Positions 62,001 through 64,000 of a stretch of DNA of 64,000 bases are shown here, piece after piece; within the stretch, counting starts at the first letter, position 1, and each line of letters starts with the position of its first letter. The stretch lies in contig JAKSRG010000008.1 in assembly GCA_024403735.1 (NCBI GenBank), forward strand, positions 1 through 64,000, written 5' to 3'. This DNA is from Clostridia bacterium. Lineage in GTDB: Bacteria; Bacillota; Clostridia; Saccharofermentanales; Saccharofermentanaceae. The notes under the pieces are model-generated. The model was not told the origin of the DNA and searched no databases. It was given only the letters and a program-made list of their open reading frames with translations. The translations under genes and the position numbers were made by a program.

Positions 62001-62816
62001 ATGAAAAAGTGTCCAGATTGTGGAATGGTAATCGCTAATCAGGCAATCCGTTGCCCTAAGTGTAAGTTCGATTTTGCTGAAGATCAGGGTTCAGCAACAA
62101 CAGTAGCTCCTTCAGCTGCAGCTCCAGTAGCTAGCGCTCCTGTAAGTGGTAAGAAGGATCTCGGTATTCTCCCTATGATTGACATTACAAAGGATAATGT
62201 AATGGAACACTACAATGAGCTTAAGAGTTCAATCATCAAGCGTAAGACAGAGTTCGATCACTTCATCGACTTCCTTGAGAATCGTACATCATGGCTCACA
62301 GCTCCAGCTGATACAACAGGTCCTCTTGCTTGTGAGAAGGGCTTGCTCATCAGAAGCGTAGCAGTTACAAAGCAGCTCCTTAGAATTAAGGATACACTTA
62401 TGCCACAGCTCGACGAAGAGTCAGCTATCATCATGGGTCTCTTCCACGATGTTGGTAAGGTTGGTGTAGAAGGTAAGCCACTCTATCTCGTAGAGGAGAA
62501 GGCTCCTACAACTTCAGCTCTTGGTCTCACTTCACTCAGAAGTGTTACAGCTAGCAGCTCTAGTGCTCCTACATACACAGTTAACACAAAGCTTGCTTGT
62601 ATGAACATCGGCGTAAGAAGCTTGTTCCTTGTATCACAGTACATGCTCCTCTCAGAGGACGAAGCACAGGCTATTTGCTATGCAGCTGAATCTGACAGCA
62701 TCAATGACAACCTTGCACCATGTGCACTTGTTCTTTCAACTGCTGTTAAGATGCAGAAGTCAATCTATGAGATTTCTGATGTAGTTGCTGCTTACAGCTT
62801 CACAACAATCAAGTAA
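62001..62816 (+). CDS. Zinc-ribbon protein with degenerate HD domain
   Basis: 271 residues. The N-terminal zinc ribbon is CPDCGMVIANQAIRCPKC (4-21), then an Ala/Pro/Ser linker (about 32-52) and an HD-hydrolase-like domain (about 65-265). The catalytic HD doublet remains (GLFHDVGKVG, about 153-162), but the upstream region that normally reads as GGL-x-x-H-S has Arg instead of His (KGLLIRSVAV), and the C-terminal His is not seen. It is therefore possibly inactive or altered in substrate. AGGAGG precedes the ATG; the gene is monocistronic with its own promoter and terminator. Function unknown. Confidence 0.7.
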   Translation: MKKCPDCGMVIANQAIRCPKCKFDFAEDQGSATTVAPSAAAPVASAPVSGKKDLGILPMIDITKDNVMEHYNELKSSIIKRKTEFDHFIDFLENRTSWLTAPADTTGPLACEKGLLIRSVAVTKQLLRIKDTLMPQLDEESAIIMGLFHDVGKVGVEGKPLYLVEEKAPTTSALGLTSLRSVTASSSSAPTYTVNTKLACMNIGVRSLFLVSQYMLLSEDEAQAICYAAESDSINDNLAPCALVLSTAVKMQKSIYEISDVVAAYSFTTIK

Positions 62817-62845
62817 TTGATTATTACTTAACAAAGATTAGTTTC

Positions 62846-62880
62846 AAGCCCCAGACATCACTGTTTGGGGCTTTTTCTTT
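62846..62880 (+). terminator. Intrinsic terminator of the zinc-ribbon/HD gene
   Basis: AAGCCCCA / TGGGGCTT stem around 10 nt, followed by TTTCTTT. Confidence 0.92.
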
Positions 62881-62998
62881 CCTTTTTTTAATGAAATATA
62901 AACAGAATATAATCCGTTAAAATTTTCTTTACAGTTTATAAATTCTTTATTCTTTCATGGATGATAGACTAAAACTATAAAATAAGGAGGAGTGATCA

Positions 62999-63166
62999 AT
63001 GTACCCGTCGACCGTAGTACTATCTTTTGCACATACAGACTTCATAGTATTCGGTCTTCTTGTTTCCGCATTCTTCATTACAATCCTTACAATAATTCGT
63101 ATTAAGAAACGAACACCTGAAAAATCAGAGAGCTTTTTCGATGAGTTCAATGATACTAACAATTGA
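62999..63166 (+). CDS. Small single-pass membrane protein, 55 residues
   Basis: Not recognised. A perfect AAGGAGGAG lies 6 nt before the ATG at 62999-63001. Sequence features: short outer N-terminus, transmembrane helix at about 14-33 (FIVFGLLVSAFFITILTII), then RIKKR as the positive-inside stop, and an acidic tail ending FNDTNN. It is followed by a strong terminator, so it is an independent small gene. The minus-strand ORF on the same DNA has no such signals. Confidence 0.7.
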   Translation: MYPSTVVLSFAHTDFIVFGLLVSAFFITILTIIRIKKRTPEKSESFFDEFNDTNN

Positions 63167-63198
63167 ATATTTCTTCATTTTTCTCCTTTTTTCAATAC

Positions 63199-63247
63199 AA
63201 AAACGGTACGTATGATGCTTCTTCTTCTCATGATACGTACCGTTTTT
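63199..63247. terminator. Bidirectional intrinsic terminator
   Basis: Perfect 15-bp arms AAAAACGGTACGTAT / ATACGTACCGTTTTT around 19 nt. T runs occur on both strands, serving the small membrane protein and the convergent lipid kinase gene. Confidence 0.93.
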
Positions 63248-63266
63248 ATTTTGTTCTATTAATCTA

Positions 63267-64000
63267 TTAGATATCAACTTCGTATGAAGTTACATCGAGG
63301 ATAGTCTCGCCGTCAACCTGTAATGCTACAGCTCTATCAAATTCAACTCTTATATGCTTACCACGTCTAACTTCAGCCTTAGCAGTGTGCTTAAGGTGCT
63401 CACCCTTGAAGATTTTTGGGAAGATCATCAATGTCTGTATCTTTCCTGTGTCATGGAAAACAAGATTTGACACCTTCTTATCCTCTTCTAATCTAGGCTG
63501 ATTAGGAGTTGGCATCATGCCACCACCAAAGAATCTTCCATTCATTGTTGGTGACAACCAAACCTTCTGATATTCCTTTGTTACACCATCAACTGTAACC
63601 TTGGCACTTGTTGGCTTGTATTTGAATAGGAGACCCTTAATTGCAATTGTTGTATAGTTAACCGGCTTTGAAGACTTCGCTCTGATACGGTCACCTTCTT
63701 CACAGCAGTAACCATCTATACCGTAACCAATTCCATTAATGAACTTATACTTCTTACCCTTAACTGTGCATACAGGAAGATTAACGAGATACTGATTAAC
63801 TCTAACTGGTCCATCTTCTGGTTTTCTTCCAAGGTCATTTATGAAGTCATTTCCTGTACCAGCTGAGTAGAAATAGATATCTCTATCGAGCTTCTCTACC
63901 TCAATCTCATTAGCAAAGCGATTAAGTGTACCATCGCCACCACAAATCAGCAATGTACCCTCAGTATTCGCAATAATATCTGCCTGCTTTTCTTTTGTTA
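63267..64000 (-). CDS. Diacylglycerol kinase catalytic-domain (YegS/DgkB-like) protein, 5'-truncated by window edge
   Basis: Lipid or sphingosine-type kinase family. The reading frame stays open to the right edge, so the N-terminus is outside the window; about 244 residues are visible. CGGDGTLNRFANEI is the ATP-binding GGDGT motif, followed by the SAGTGNDF motif typical of DgkB-like enzymes. The C-terminal beta domain has VDGVTKEYQKVWLSPTMNGRFFGGGMMPTP and ALQVDGE. The end shows nothing unusual. Confidence 0.88.
   Translation of the reverse strand, partial: TKEKQADIIANTEGTLLICGGDGTLNRFANEIEVEKLDRDIYFYSAGTGNDFINDLGRKPEDGPVRVNQYLVNLPVCTVKGKKYKFINGIGYGIDGYCCEEGDRIRAKSSKPVNYTTIAIKGLLFKYKPTSAKVTVDGVTKEYQKVWLSPTMNGRFFGGGMMPTPNQPRLEEDKKVSNLVFHDTGKIQTLMIFPKIFKGEHLKHTAKAEVRRGKHIRVEFDRAVALQVDGETILDVTSYEVDI

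Noticed and set aside
62947..63162. Minus-strand frame of 71 codons
   Set aside because: It overlaps the plus-strand 55-residue gene, which has a strong Shine-Dalgarno and terminator; the minus frame has neither.
1..64000. Defence island, prophage or transposon
   Set aside because: No transposase, integrase, restriction enzyme, CRISPR repeat or phage structural gene was recognised. Most of the window is conserved housekeeping DNA.

Overview
The window reads as a chromosomal segment from a low-to-moderate-GC Gram-positive anaerobe of the class Clostridia. The indications are the complete S10-spc-alpha ribosomal cluster in Firmicutes order, a zinc-type S14, Veg, an ECF vitamin-transporter module beside rplQ and truA, an MsmX-like ATPase, formate-tetrahydrofolate ligase, and the ffs-dnaX-ybaB-recR block. 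I cannot name a genus from sequence alone. There is no rRNA, tRNA, CRISPR array, prophage or insertion sequence. A strong rRNA-type promoter points out of the left edge.

Layout. 1-1650: outward promoter, a doubtful ORF, and ldh. 1.8-6.0 kb (minus): S11 D,D-carboxypeptidase and gyrA. 6.2-7.5 kb (plus): ECF sigma factor with a probable anti-sigma partner. 7.5-14.6 kb (minus): the usually origin-proximal block rpmH-rnpA-yidD-yidC-jag-mnmE-mnmG-rsmG, here without dnaA. 14.8-17 kb: cyclophilin and an SPFH/NfeD pair. 17-21.4 kb: truA, glucokinase, ecfT and a fused ecfA1-A2. 21.5-38.6 kb (minus): ribosomal cluster. Terminators after secY, infA and rplQ, with promoters before rpsJ and rpmJ, suggest three transcription units, with structured RNA leaders before rpsJ and rpsM. 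38.7-44.8 kb (minus): hslO, a methyltransferase, and an M23 hydrolase-FtsX-FtsE cell-wall module behind a PucR/CdaR-like regulator. 45-46.2 kb: orphan sugar-ABC ATPase. 46.5-50.7 kb (plus): argC-argB-argD and an acetyltransferase. 50.8-52.6 kb (minus): SdpI-like protein, ispE, veg. 52.9-60.4 kb (plus): fhs, a catalytically dead beta-lactamase-fold protein, SRP RNA, dnaX-ybaB-recR-S4 protein, and an FtsB/DivIC-like protein. 60.4-64 kb: small hypotheticals, a metzincin-like protease with an apparently leaderless mRNA, a zinc-ribbon/degenerate-HD protein, a 55-residue membrane protein and a partial lipid kinase.

Most of the window is housekeeping. The features not explained by gene content are: (1) the 10-mer CTCGAAAACA, present ten times on the two strands, six of them intergenic, with palindromic arrangements near infA and around argC; (2) two tandem copies, about 30 bp apart, of a sequence matching the conserved 5' end of 16S rRNA, just after the terminator at 45.05 kb; (3) structured leaders in the ribosomal cluster; (4) several proteins that keep a fold but have lost catalytic residues, or that carry unusual extensions or fusions.
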